Shown piece after piece: positions 1 through 7,800 of a DNA stretch of 54,769 nucleotides. Under the pieces are notes generated by a model. The model saw only the letters and a program-made list of their open reading frames with translations, did not search any database and was not told where the DNA came from. A program made the translations under genes and the position numbers. The DNA is from Methanobacteriota archaeon (GTDB lineage: Archaea > Thermoplasmatota > Poseidoniia > Poseidoniales > Poseidoniaceae). Numbering within the stretch: position 1 is the stretch's first letter; each line of letters opens with the position of its first letter. The stretch covers positions 1-54,769 of the forward strand of contig JAACDG010000070.1 of the NCBI GenBank assembly GCA_009937025.1, given 5' to 3'.

Positions 1-185
1 CACACACCATATGAGTAACCCTTCGGTATCTAATTCATGCCAATTCGGCTTCCACAGAAAACCGCCTCCTCAGGGACGGTTCTCCTCAGCCCTTCCCCCG
101 ATACATGGCGTACCAGGGTGCTTAAGCATCCTCCCGACTTACCACCTCTATATCAACGAATCGGTATGAGCACCGGAGAATACCC
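1..185 (-). ncRNA. Probable structured non-coding RNA, 5' part only
   Basis: No convincing protein is encoded here, yet the sequence is much more GC-rich than the AT-rich spacer beside it. Read on the minus strand it forms several good hairpins. One has the arms CCCUGGUAC and GUAUCGGGG at about 95-118, nine pairs around a GCCAU loop. Another has the arms GAGAACCG and CGGUUUUC at about 60-87, with three more pairs inside. There is also a small CGGU/ACCG hairpin near 162-175. T-rich TATA-like stretches lie just upstream, at 254-262 and about 200-215. I could not find the GGAAAGUC core of RNase P RNA, the GGAA-loop helix 8 of SRP RNA, or the conserved 5S core. SRP RNA is still possible because its helix 8 would lie beyond the window edge. 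The identity and the strand are inference. Confidence 0.35.
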
Positions 186-291
186 GTAAAAAATGAACTG
201 TAAAAAGCATCATTGCTCTCCATTTGACTGTTGTAAAAATTTCTCATTCTCATGTATAAATTAAGGGCTAATTTTCAACCGATTTTCTCTT

Positions 292-298
292 AAAAAAA
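292..298 (-). terminator. T-tract, possible transcription terminator
   Basis: Seven T in a row on the minus strand lie about 40 bases after the stop of the zinc-ribbon/TPR gene, in very AT-rich DNA. Archaeal RNA polymerase commonly terminates at such T-runs. No strong hairpin precedes it. The rest of 186-336 is AT-rich spacer, with a TATA-like TTTATA (minus strand, about 254-262) that could serve the RNA candidate downstream. Confidence 0.4.
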
Positions 299-336
299 GG
301 CAAAATATTCTCATGAAATATACTCAAAATCGAGAA

Positions 337-1689
337 TTAATATTTCAATTTTAGCAGATTTGAGCGGATTGTTTCATCCTGTTGAACAAGATTGAGTATT
401 TTTACGGCCTGTCCACTTTCCCCAAGACTGACTAAAGATGCAGCTTCTAAATTTGCACTTTCAGAAGTCTTTGAATGGCTTTTCTCAAACATGTTAAGCA
501 GCGATAGAGCCTTCTCAGCACGTCCGCTTACAAGTAAAGCATGCGCTAAGTTGAGCAGTATTGTGGGGTTGGTTGGTGAGGTTTTTGCCGCCTCACGAAG
601 GGCAAGAATTGACGATTCAAATTGTGTTGAAGCAAGTTGTTGCACCTCAAGGTCCGTACTCTTCGCCATGACCAATGCACGTTGAAGCAATGCAAGACCA
701 TAATTGTTGAACACCGCAGAATCACCCGGCATTTTTGCAGCCATTTTTTGGAAAGCAATAGCAGCTTGAGCCCAAGATTCTTGACCGATGGCATAGAACC
801 CTTCAGCCAATGTATCTTCCAATTCAGGGAGGCCATCCAATCGAACGCCTATTGCCTTTGCAGGGTGAAGGTCAAGTGAAATAACTCCCGAATCTGGATG
901 TAAATCTTCACTGCTTGTCGTGTGAAGATATGCTTCATGGTGTTCATCAGTCGTGTGAACAACTTCGACAACTTCATCGTCCATTGCATAAATTTGTTCC
1001 ATGTCAACAGGTGAAGCATCAATACGCCACATATCAGGCACCTCTTCAAATGATGAGGGAACCTCTACTGGTTCTACAACCGAGTTCAGTGGGGCGAGAT
1101 CAACCGCAGCAATCCGCATAGGCTCTGGCTCCATGATTGTAGGTGAAGATTGAGGTTCAACGACTATTTCTGGAAGATTGACCATTACAGGTGCTTCGTC
1201 AAAGACAGCGGATTCAGAAGGGTGGGGAATTTGCGTTGCATCCTGTTGGCCCATTGCCGCAGTTTGAACAACTTCTTCCGGTGCGACCACTTCTTCAGCA
1301 ACCCTTGGTTCAATGGGCTTGGACTCGGATGCACTTGTGTGTTCACTGATGAGTGGTAGGGCTTCTTCAGTTTCATCAAATGGCATACCTCCAGAATAAC
1401 TACCGACACCAAATGGTAGACGTGAAATATGTGTGTTCGACTCTCCAGAATACCCAAACGGTAGGGCCCCTCCTGCCGTAGTGGATGTTTCCTCTTCTGA
1501 TTCAGTAGGTGCTTCGATTCCTTCGAGTTCATACCAAGAAGCAACAGCTTCATCCAGACCAGGCACTTCGCTAGGTAGCGTGGTTGTATCACCATCTTCC
1601 ATGGTCAAATCTACGAGAAGTAGACTCCCGCATGCAGGACATGCAGAACCTCCAAGCGAAAGTAATCCACATATTTTACACTCAAACAT
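337..1689 (-). CDS. Zinc-ribbon and TPR-repeat protein
   Basis: This is a 450-residue cytoplasmic protein of unknown role. It opens with a zinc ribbon (CxxC at residues 4-7 and CPAC at 17-20). A long acidic, Pro/Glu/Ser-rich and probably disordered region follows to about residue 270. It ends with helical repeats of TPR type, about 280-450, containing segments such as GLALLQRALVMAK and ALLVSGRAEKALSLL. The ATG at 1689 is preferred over an upstream in-frame start at 1776. It puts the zinc ribbon at the N-terminus, has GAGG a few bases upstream, and avoids overlap with the antiporter gene that ends at 1745. TPRs usually mediate protein-protein contacts, so an adaptor role is likely but unproven. 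No enzymatic motif is visible. Confidence 0.75.
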   Translation of the reverse strand: MFECKICGLLSLGGSACPACGSLLLVDLTMEDGDTTTLPSEVPGLDEAVASWYELEGIEAPTESEEETSTTAGGALPFGYSGESNTHISRLPFGVGSYSGGMPFDETEEALPLISEHTSASESKPIEPRVAEEVVAPEEVVQTAAMGQQDATQIPHPSESAVFDEAPVMVNLPEIVVEPQSSPTIMEPEPMRIAAVDLAPLNSVVEPVEVPSSFEEVPDMWRIDASPVDMEQIYAMDDEVVEVVHTTDEHHEAYLHTTSSEDLHPDSGVISLDLHPAKAIGVRLDGLPELEDTLAEGFYAIGQESWAQAAIAFQKMAAKMPGDSAVFNNYGLALLQRALVMAKSTDLEVQQLASTQFESSILALREAAKTSPTNPTILLNLAHALLVSGRAEKALSLLNMFEKSHSKTSESANLEAASLVSLGESGQAVKILNLVQQDETIRSNLLKLKY

Positions 1690-1744
1690 GCACTGCCTCG
1701 GTACAACTAACGGGGTTAAGCACTTCAAATCAACGCTTCTGAGT

Positions 1745-3475
1745 TCATTCCTCAGAGTCAGAACGACCAGGGACATGGCGTGCCACGATGTCGACTAGAT
1801 TGTCGACAGCATCCATAAATTCCTCCGCATCATTGTCAACCAAGGAATCTGCGAAGTTCTTACCCTTCGAGCGGCCTCGGGCTACTTGCCAAATGATGCC
1901 AAACAGAGCCACTCCGATACAAACGAGTTTCCATACTGTCGCACCACCATCAGCACCCACGACATAGACGAGAATCATATAGAAAGACACGATTGTAGTT
2001 GTCAAGATCATAATTGGGAATCCGGCTTTGAAAAATTCATTAAATGAAATTGGGTAACCTGCTTCTTCAGCCATACCGGCTGTTACTACATTTGCTGAAG
2101 CGCCGATGAGCGTTCCATTACCCCCCAAACAAGCACCGAAGGCAAGCGCCCAAATCATTGGGCCAAGGTCGATGTTGAGGTCGTAAGCAATTTGCATGAC
2201 GACGGGTATCATCGTCGCGGTATATGGAATATTATCGATGAAAGCAGATGCAATTGCAGAAACCCAAAGGATGATTAAAACAGCTGCAGCGAGACGAACG
2301 TCATCTCCTTCTGCATCGGTTCCAAACATAGCAATACCTTTTGTCACATTGTCGCCAATAAACGTGATGACCCCTAGGAATCCAAGAGCGCCTATGAGGA
2401 CAAAAAGACCTGCAAAGAAGAGCAAGGTTGACCATTCTACGTGCTCGAGAGGTGCTTCCAATTCATGTCGATCTGTTGCCAGAAGCATAATTACAGCACC
2501 GACTAAAGCAATCCAAGAAACGGCAATGTGAGTGATTGGGTGGAGGAAGAAGTTCAGTACGACAAGGAACAAGATGGCCCCACTGACCTTGAGCATTGCC
2601 GCGTCTTTAATCCCATACTTTGATTCCAGTTCTGCAATATCTCGGATACGGCTTCCAGAAAATTCTTCTGCGTAAAACCACTTGAGAAACATGAAACTCG
2701 GCACCACGGTCATCAAAATACCTGGTGCCATTTCGATAATGAAATCGTTGAAATTTACTCCGGCACTTGCTAGGTCAGGATAACCGGCTTTCTCTATTGC
2801 AGCGGCTGAAAGACCTGAACCAATCATGATATTTGGCGGGTCACCGATCATGGTTGCTGCACCGCCAATATTCGAAAACAAGACTTCGGAAATGAGCAAA
2901 GGTATTGGCTTTATGTCAAGTACTTTAGCCAACTGAATAGTGACTGGAGTGAGCAGGAGCATCGTTGTAACATTATCTAAAAATGCAGAAAGGACAGCAG
3001 TGACGCTGCACAAAATAACAACGAGCGTCCATACCGAACCGCCGCTCTTTTTGTATGCTTGAACTGCAAACCATTCAAACAAACCAGTATGTGAAAGTAT
3101 TCCTACCATCACCATCATTCCGAGAAGGAGGCCGATTGTTTCCCAATCGATGAGCGTCGTGGCTTCTCCAAGAGTAAAGGCTTGTTCCGAGTAAAAGCCA
3201 AGAGCAATAATTGCAAGTAATCCACCAACTGCAGCGGCAAGTGTCCTGTGAACAATTTCAGTGATAATGAGTGCATACACGCCAAGTAAAATTCCTAAGC
3301 CGACCAGAATGGCTTGCGAATTTTCGATAGGTTGAAACGAAGCAGATGCCGAACCGCCACCTCCTGCCATAGAGGAAGTGGTAAACATCATAGTCCCAGT
3401 AAACGCTAACAGCCCGAGTCCAATGTATTGGGAGATGTGCCGACGGTTTCCACCAAGTACAATACTTGCCTTCAT
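1745..3475 (-). CDS. nhaD: NhaD/ArsB-type sodium:proton antiporter
   Basis: This is a polytopic membrane protein of the ion transporter superfamily (SLC13/ArsB/NhaD), about 576 residues with a dozen hydrophobic segments. The two inverted halves each show the family's re-entrant signatures. The first has DNVTTMLLLTPV and then GGAATMIGDPPNIMIG. The second has DNIPYTATMIPV and then GGNGTLIGASANVVTAG. The resemblance is closest to NhaD Na+/H+ antiporters, which expel sodium using the proton gradient; that would suit a marine cell. It is longer than the usual roughly 480 residues because of an N-terminal hydrophobic segment with a Gly/Ser stretch and a charged C-terminal tail. The ATG at 3475 is chosen; a GTG two codons upstream (3481) is possible. 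Substrate assignment within the superfamily is an inference. Confidence 0.85.
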   Translation of the reverse strand: MKASIVLGGNRRHISQYIGLGLLAFTGTMMFTTSSMAGGGGSASASFQPIENSQAILVGLGILLGVYALIITEIVHRTLAAAVGGLLAIIALGFYSEQAFTLGEATTLIDWETIGLLLGMMVMVGILSHTGLFEWFAVQAYKKSGGSVWTLVVILCSVTAVLSAFLDNVTTMLLLTPVTIQLAKVLDIKPIPLLISEVLFSNIGGAATMIGDPPNIMIGSGLSAAAIEKAGYPDLASAGVNFNDFIIEMAPGILMTVVPSFMFLKWFYAEEFSGSRIRDIAELESKYGIKDAAMLKVSGAILFLVVLNFFLHPITHIAVSWIALVGAVIMLLATDRHELEAPLEHVEWSTLLFFAGLFVLIGALGFLGVITFIGDNVTKGIAMFGTDAEGDDVRLAAAVLIILWVSAIASAFIDNIPYTATMIPVVMQIAYDLNIDLGPMIWALAFGACLGGNGTLIGASANVVTAGMAEEAGYPISFNEFFKAGFPIMILTTTIVSFYMILVYVVGADGGATVWKLVCIGVALFGIIWQVARGRSKGKNFADSLVDNDAEEFMDAVDNLVDIVARHVPGRSDSEE

Positions 3476-3525
3476 GAACACGCCTAATTAAATCATCATT
3501 TGAGTATTTCCTTGATAGCGCTTGC

Positions 3526-3792
3526 CTAACGCCAAAGAACGCCGACATTTCCTCGAGCCAAAACGACAATAGAATTCGTCTCTTCAGCCAAATGAGACCA
3601 TACATTTGCAATGTCTTTTCGTTCAAACAAACCTCGGTTTATTTTGATTTTTACCAAACTACGTTTTTGTAATTGTGCATCGATTTCCGAAATTAGAGTT
3701 TCAGTAATCCCAGACTTCCCAACACGGATACTGGGTTGGAATTCGCGCGACATAGCCTCTCGACGAATAGATTCTGGGATGTCCTTAGCCAT
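3526..3792 (-). CDS. CRM-domain (CRS1/YhbY) RNA-binding protein
   Basis: This 88-residue protein is a single CRM/YhbY domain. Members bind structured RNA, and the bacterial homologue associates with pre-50S ribosomes. Diagnostic parts are the N-terminal PSIRVGKSGITETLISEID helix-strand region and the LVKIKINRG strand. The end, TNSIVVLARGNVGVLWR, matches the family's last strands; typical members have a Gly-containing RNA-contact loop in the middle. The ATG at 3792 follows GGAAGG in the leader. A TTG at 3801 would add three residues. The gene lies between the RNase P subunit gene and the antiporter gene on the same strand. An RNA-processing neighbourhood of this kind recurs in archaea. Confidence 0.85.
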   Translation of the reverse strand: MAKDIPESIRREAMSREFQPSIRVGKSGITETLISEIDAQLQKRSLVKIKINRGLFERKDIANVWSHLAEETNSIVVLARGNVGVLWR

Positions 3793-3855
3793 GATAACCA
3801 AACCTTCCGAGTCGCCACTTGTTCATGTAGGTGACCGTTGTTCATGCTACCAAAT

Positions 3856-4203
3856 TCATGGATTCTGTATACGGTGATGTTGAGGGCCACCACCGTATCT
3901 CCGGATACTTGAACATTCTAAGCAGGTAACAACACGTTGACCTGCTAAAATTCGAACACGAATATTTTCGCCATACCGATGGGGTGCCAGGCAACGTCGG
4001 CAGAACAAGTGTCGGGCCTTTGACGGTATTGGGAGGCGATGTCGTTGAGATATCTTGACTAAATGTTGTGCGCTTGAAAGAACGATTTGTTCATCGTATT
4101 GCGAAGGGTTTTCGAGTATATTAATGAGCCGAACTTGGCTTGAACGGGCAATTGCTCGTCGGTCGATTTTACTTTGACGACGACGGTTGTTTCGAGAACT
4201 CAA
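3856..4203 (-). CDS. rnp4: RNase P protein component 4 (Rpr2/Rpp21)
   Basis: This 115-residue basic protein belongs to the Rpr2/Rpp21/SNM1 family. With Rpp29 it forms the dimer that stabilises the specificity side of archaeal RNase P during 5' maturation of pre-tRNA. The N-terminus is Arg/Lys-rich and helical. The C-terminal half carries a zinc ribbon with the four expected cysteines in FCRRCLAPHRYGENIRVR and VVTCLECSSIRRYGG. Length and cysteine spacing are normal for the family. It starts 9 bases after the adk stop and is followed by the CRM-domain gene, so co-transcription is likely. Confidence 0.9.
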   Translation of the reverse strand: MSSRNNRRRQSKIDRRAIARSSQVRLINILENPSQYDEQIVLSSAQHLVKISQRHRLPIPSKARHLFCRRCLAPHRYGENIRVRILAGQRVVTCLECSSIRRYGGGPQHHRIQNP

Positions 4204-4212
4204 ACCCTCACC

Positions 4213-4842
4213 TCATTGATTTAATGCGACAAGAATATCTCCCGTTATCTCATCGATTGCACGGTCGCCATTTACTGCGTGGAAGATTCCTTTTGAGCGG
4301 TACCAGTCGGCGAGAGGTGAGGTTTGTTCGTGATAGGCGCCAAGACGTGAATTCACGGTTGTTTCGTTATCGTCAGCTCGTCTTTTCTCTTGCCATTGAC
4401 CACAATTACACCCACCACTTGCAACTGGATTGAAGGTGTCGTGATAGACACTGCCGCAACCTGCACACGAGTATCGCCCACAGATTCGCTCGACGATTCT
4501 CTCATCAGGAACTTCAATCGCAATAACATGCGTGACAGATGTGATTCCAGCCAAGGCTTCTGCTTGTGGAATAGTTCGAGGAAATCCATCAAACATGACG
4601 CCATTGGCTGCATCAGGCTCGAGGATTCGATCCTTGATCAAGTCGATGATGACTGCGTCAGGAACCAATTGCCCAGATTCCATGAATCCTTTCGCTACCA
4701 TACCAGTTTCTGTTCCTGCTTTGACTGCAGCACGTAACATATCGCCAGTAGAGACTTGAGGTAAACCAGTAGCGACCATGATTCTTTCTGCTTGAGTGCC
4801 TTTTCCAGCACCGGGTGGTCCAAACAATACAATACTGCTCAT
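4213..4842 (-). CDS. adk: Adenylate kinase, bacterial type
   Basis: This is cytoplasmic adenylate kinase, which interconverts AMP plus ATP with two ADP. It has 209 residues, the length of the long-LID bacterial form. Visible motifs are the P-loop GPPGAGKGT (8-16), the AMP-binding VSTGDMLR (30-37), GFPRT (86-90), and the RADD...RL...Y series after the LID. The LID has cysteines at about 126, 129, 145 and 147, so a zinc-binding LID is likely. The second pair is CNC rather than the usual CxxC or CxxD. Most archaea also or instead use the unrelated AdkA; this one belongs to the bacterial/eukaryotic family and may have been acquired. It lies directly upstream of the RNase P subunit gene. Confidence 0.93.
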   Translation of the reverse strand: MSSIVLFGPPGAGKGTQAERIMVATGLPQVSTGDMLRAAVKAGTETGMVAKGFMESGQLVPDAVIIDLIKDRILEPDAANGVMFDGFPRTIPQAEALAGITSVTHVIAIEVPDERIVERICGRYSCAGCGSVYHDTFNPVASGGCNCGQWQEKRRADDNETTVNSRLGAYHEQTSPLADWYRSKGIFHAVNGDRAIDEITGDILVALNQ

Positions 4843-4887
4843 GACACGCCCTAGTGGTGCATCATATTAGAGATACGCCCCGGAAAG

Positions 4888-7800
4888 TTACTGCCGGTCT
4901 AACCATTGTTGGCCATAATGTTGCCACTGTTCCATTGTCCAACCTTCGGGCAATCCAGATGCTGGCAAAGGCGGACCTATCGAAGGTGCTGGCTCTTGAA
5001 GAGCAACAGGTGTTGGCATTGGCATCGGTTGTGGAATTGGAAGTAATGGCAGAGCCTTCGGTGGCATTCCTGCTGGAGGGAGTCCTTGTGGCATTGGGAG
5101 TGGCTTGAGAGATGCTGCTCCAGGTGGAAGCCCCATAGGTACGGCAGCAGGAGCAGTTGGCAAAGGCATTTGCAACGATTGAGCAAGCGCCGCTGCAATT
5201 TCATCAGACGATACTTCTCCACTCGCTATTTCATCAACAGCGTATCCAATGTCCAAAGCATCATCTCTTCGAGTGCCAAGATGATCTGGATTGACAAAGG
5301 CATCCGGTGCCACAAGTTCTTCTCCAGAGTCAGTTAATTCACCACTCTTTTTCATTCGTAGGGCTAGTACGACTGCACCTATGATGACAACACCTACCAA
5401 CGGCAAGGAAAGATAAAGTGGTAAGAAACTGAACAATCCTTTTGTCCCGGTCGCAGAATCGACAGATGATTCAATGGACAATGTTCCATAAACCGAATCT
5501 CCTGAATTCAATGTTATGGTCGTCATGACCTTTCCTTTTTGGGCGTTTTCGCTTGGTGTAAGTTCGACAACAAGAATTAGAACTTCGCCAACTGCAATTG
5601 AATCAACATTATTTGGTGTGCATGAAACAGACCAAGCCTTGGAAAGGTTACCATCTGCGTCTAAAACTTCACTGAGGACATCACCGCTTAACGGCACATT
5701 TCCGTCGTTTCGAATGACAATATTTTGACGGACAGTTTCTTCTCTTGAAACAAGGATAAACGGAGTGATGCTGGCATCCTCAACCGTAATATTCGCAAAG
5801 GATGATGCAAGAACTGAGACTTTGACGGACACTGAATATTGAATCATGCGCCCATCGTTATATCCAGATGCTGTGACAACCAATTCGAACGCCTCGGAAG
5901 TTGCAGGTGCATTGGCAGGAGGAATAAACCCAAGACGTACTGTTCGATTCTCTCTTGGCTCGAGATAGTTGCTTGGGTTTGCAAAACCGACTGTCCAACC
6001 ATCAGGAGCAAGTCCATTGCTCCAATTTAGCGTCAATGGAGCGTTACCTGTATTCGTAACGTTAAATTCTCCGAAGGAAAAGTCTGAGGAAATAACGGTT
6101 TCAATAACGCCAGATTCAGGACCGGTTAATTCCATTGAAAGGTCGTCTTTCACCTTGAGAACGGTCGTATTCGAAACAAATTGCTGGGCATTGAGTTCCG
6201 TCCGTATGACGAAATTATTTGTTTCGCCTTCCTCGGCAACGGGTGGTACTCCCAATACAAAATTGACTGTTGTAACTTCTCCGCCGGCCAAAGTAAGAGA
6301 AATCTGGCGACTGTCGAGTTGATCTTGATACTTGACCTGAATCGGCCAAAGAGGGTTGGAGGGTTGTATTATTACATCCAAATCTATTGCGGTATTGCCA
6401 GTGTTTTCAACAGTTAGATTGAGTGAAACTTGTTCGCCTGTATCAACCATGCAATTCCGATTGATTGCTGAAGGGCCAATTGGTCCGAGGTCATCATACA
6501 AATCTCCTTCAAAAGATTCCTGAGGAAGTACCAAGACATCAACGGATTGAGTAAAATTCATTTCAGCATCATTTTGTGAATTGACCCAACACGTTACTGT
6601 ATCGGTCGAACCAGAAACAGGAGCACCGTTAGAAACAGGGGGGACAAAGATGCGAATATACATAGGAAGAGACTCTTTGATGTTCAAAGGTTCAAATTCA
6701 AGTGTCGAAGAATTCGATGAGCCAAGCATAACTTGCCAACGATTTTCAGAGGTGCAAGATACGACATACTGCCCAGGAGTATTTCCAATGTTCATCACGG
6801 AGATAACGAAACCTGTTGAGTCTCCTGGTGCTGCAGATAAACCGCTTATTCCTGCTGCGCCAATGTTGACTGCATTCACTTCGGGAACAACGATGGTTAC
6901 ACGTTGTGTGTGAGATACAGTAGGTTGTGCCTGATATCGAGCGATGATATCAACAACAAAAGTTCCTGCCCGTGCATAACGAGGCGCAGAAGAATCAGAC
7001 AAGTCTGCATATTCATTCTCAAGGTGAACTGTAAGCATCTTGAAATCGCCTTCTTCACCTTGTCCTTCCACAATGTAAGGGCCAATCTCAGAAACCGTCT
7101 TGGTCCAATAATCTTCAGGAGCAAGTAAGAAATCGGGTCGCCCCGGTTGAGGCATTTGTACATTGGTTACCGAAAGAGTAACACTTTGTTGGCCTGTTCC
7201 TTCATGAAGAATGTGTATTGGAATATCAATGCCAGTGTCATTGAGTACATCGAAGACTTTCATTGCTGAATCTGCCCGTGCTTCCGGTGTCGTTGGGGCA
7301 ATTCCTGAGGCATCTAAAGCGACAACACGGACCCCAAGAGCTGTTACTTCTATGTCTTGAGTCCACACATTGTTGTTTACACCATTGACACCATCGTTCA
7401 TTTCTGGTACTTGATTGAGCGTATCAATACTGAGTCGTAATGAATGAGTGCCTGTTGAAGTAAACTGATGCTGAAGTAAAAACGAATCAACAATTCCTGG
7501 CCCAAGTCCTGGGCGGTCAGCATCGAATAATGTTTCATTCGTAGTAAGGTCTTCAAGGGTAACATGGAAGGTTCCAGAGGATAAAGTACCTTGATTAATC
7601 CAACCTAATTGTAAGGTGATTAAATCATTCTTGAGTGGTTCTTGTGATGAAGGAACGATGCTTCCATTATATGTTGCCAAATCGGATTGTGGGTTTGATG
7701 TAGCATTCGCAACCAAAACGAGTCCAAAGGATTGGGTGGTGCCTCCTCGATGCATTACTTTAACCTGCCATTGCCCAGATGCAGTAAGAACGCCTGGTGC

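Noticed and set aside
60-120. TPP-riboswitch-like GGGCTGAGGAG on the minus strand
   Set aside because: The second conserved half of the TPP aptamer (GAACCTGA...GGGTAAT...GCGTAGGGA) is absent, and no thiamine gene follows on that strand.
1433-1798. Plus-strand frame overlapping the zinc-ribbon/TPR gene
   Set aside because: It overlaps two well-supported minus-strand genes and encodes no recognisable protein.
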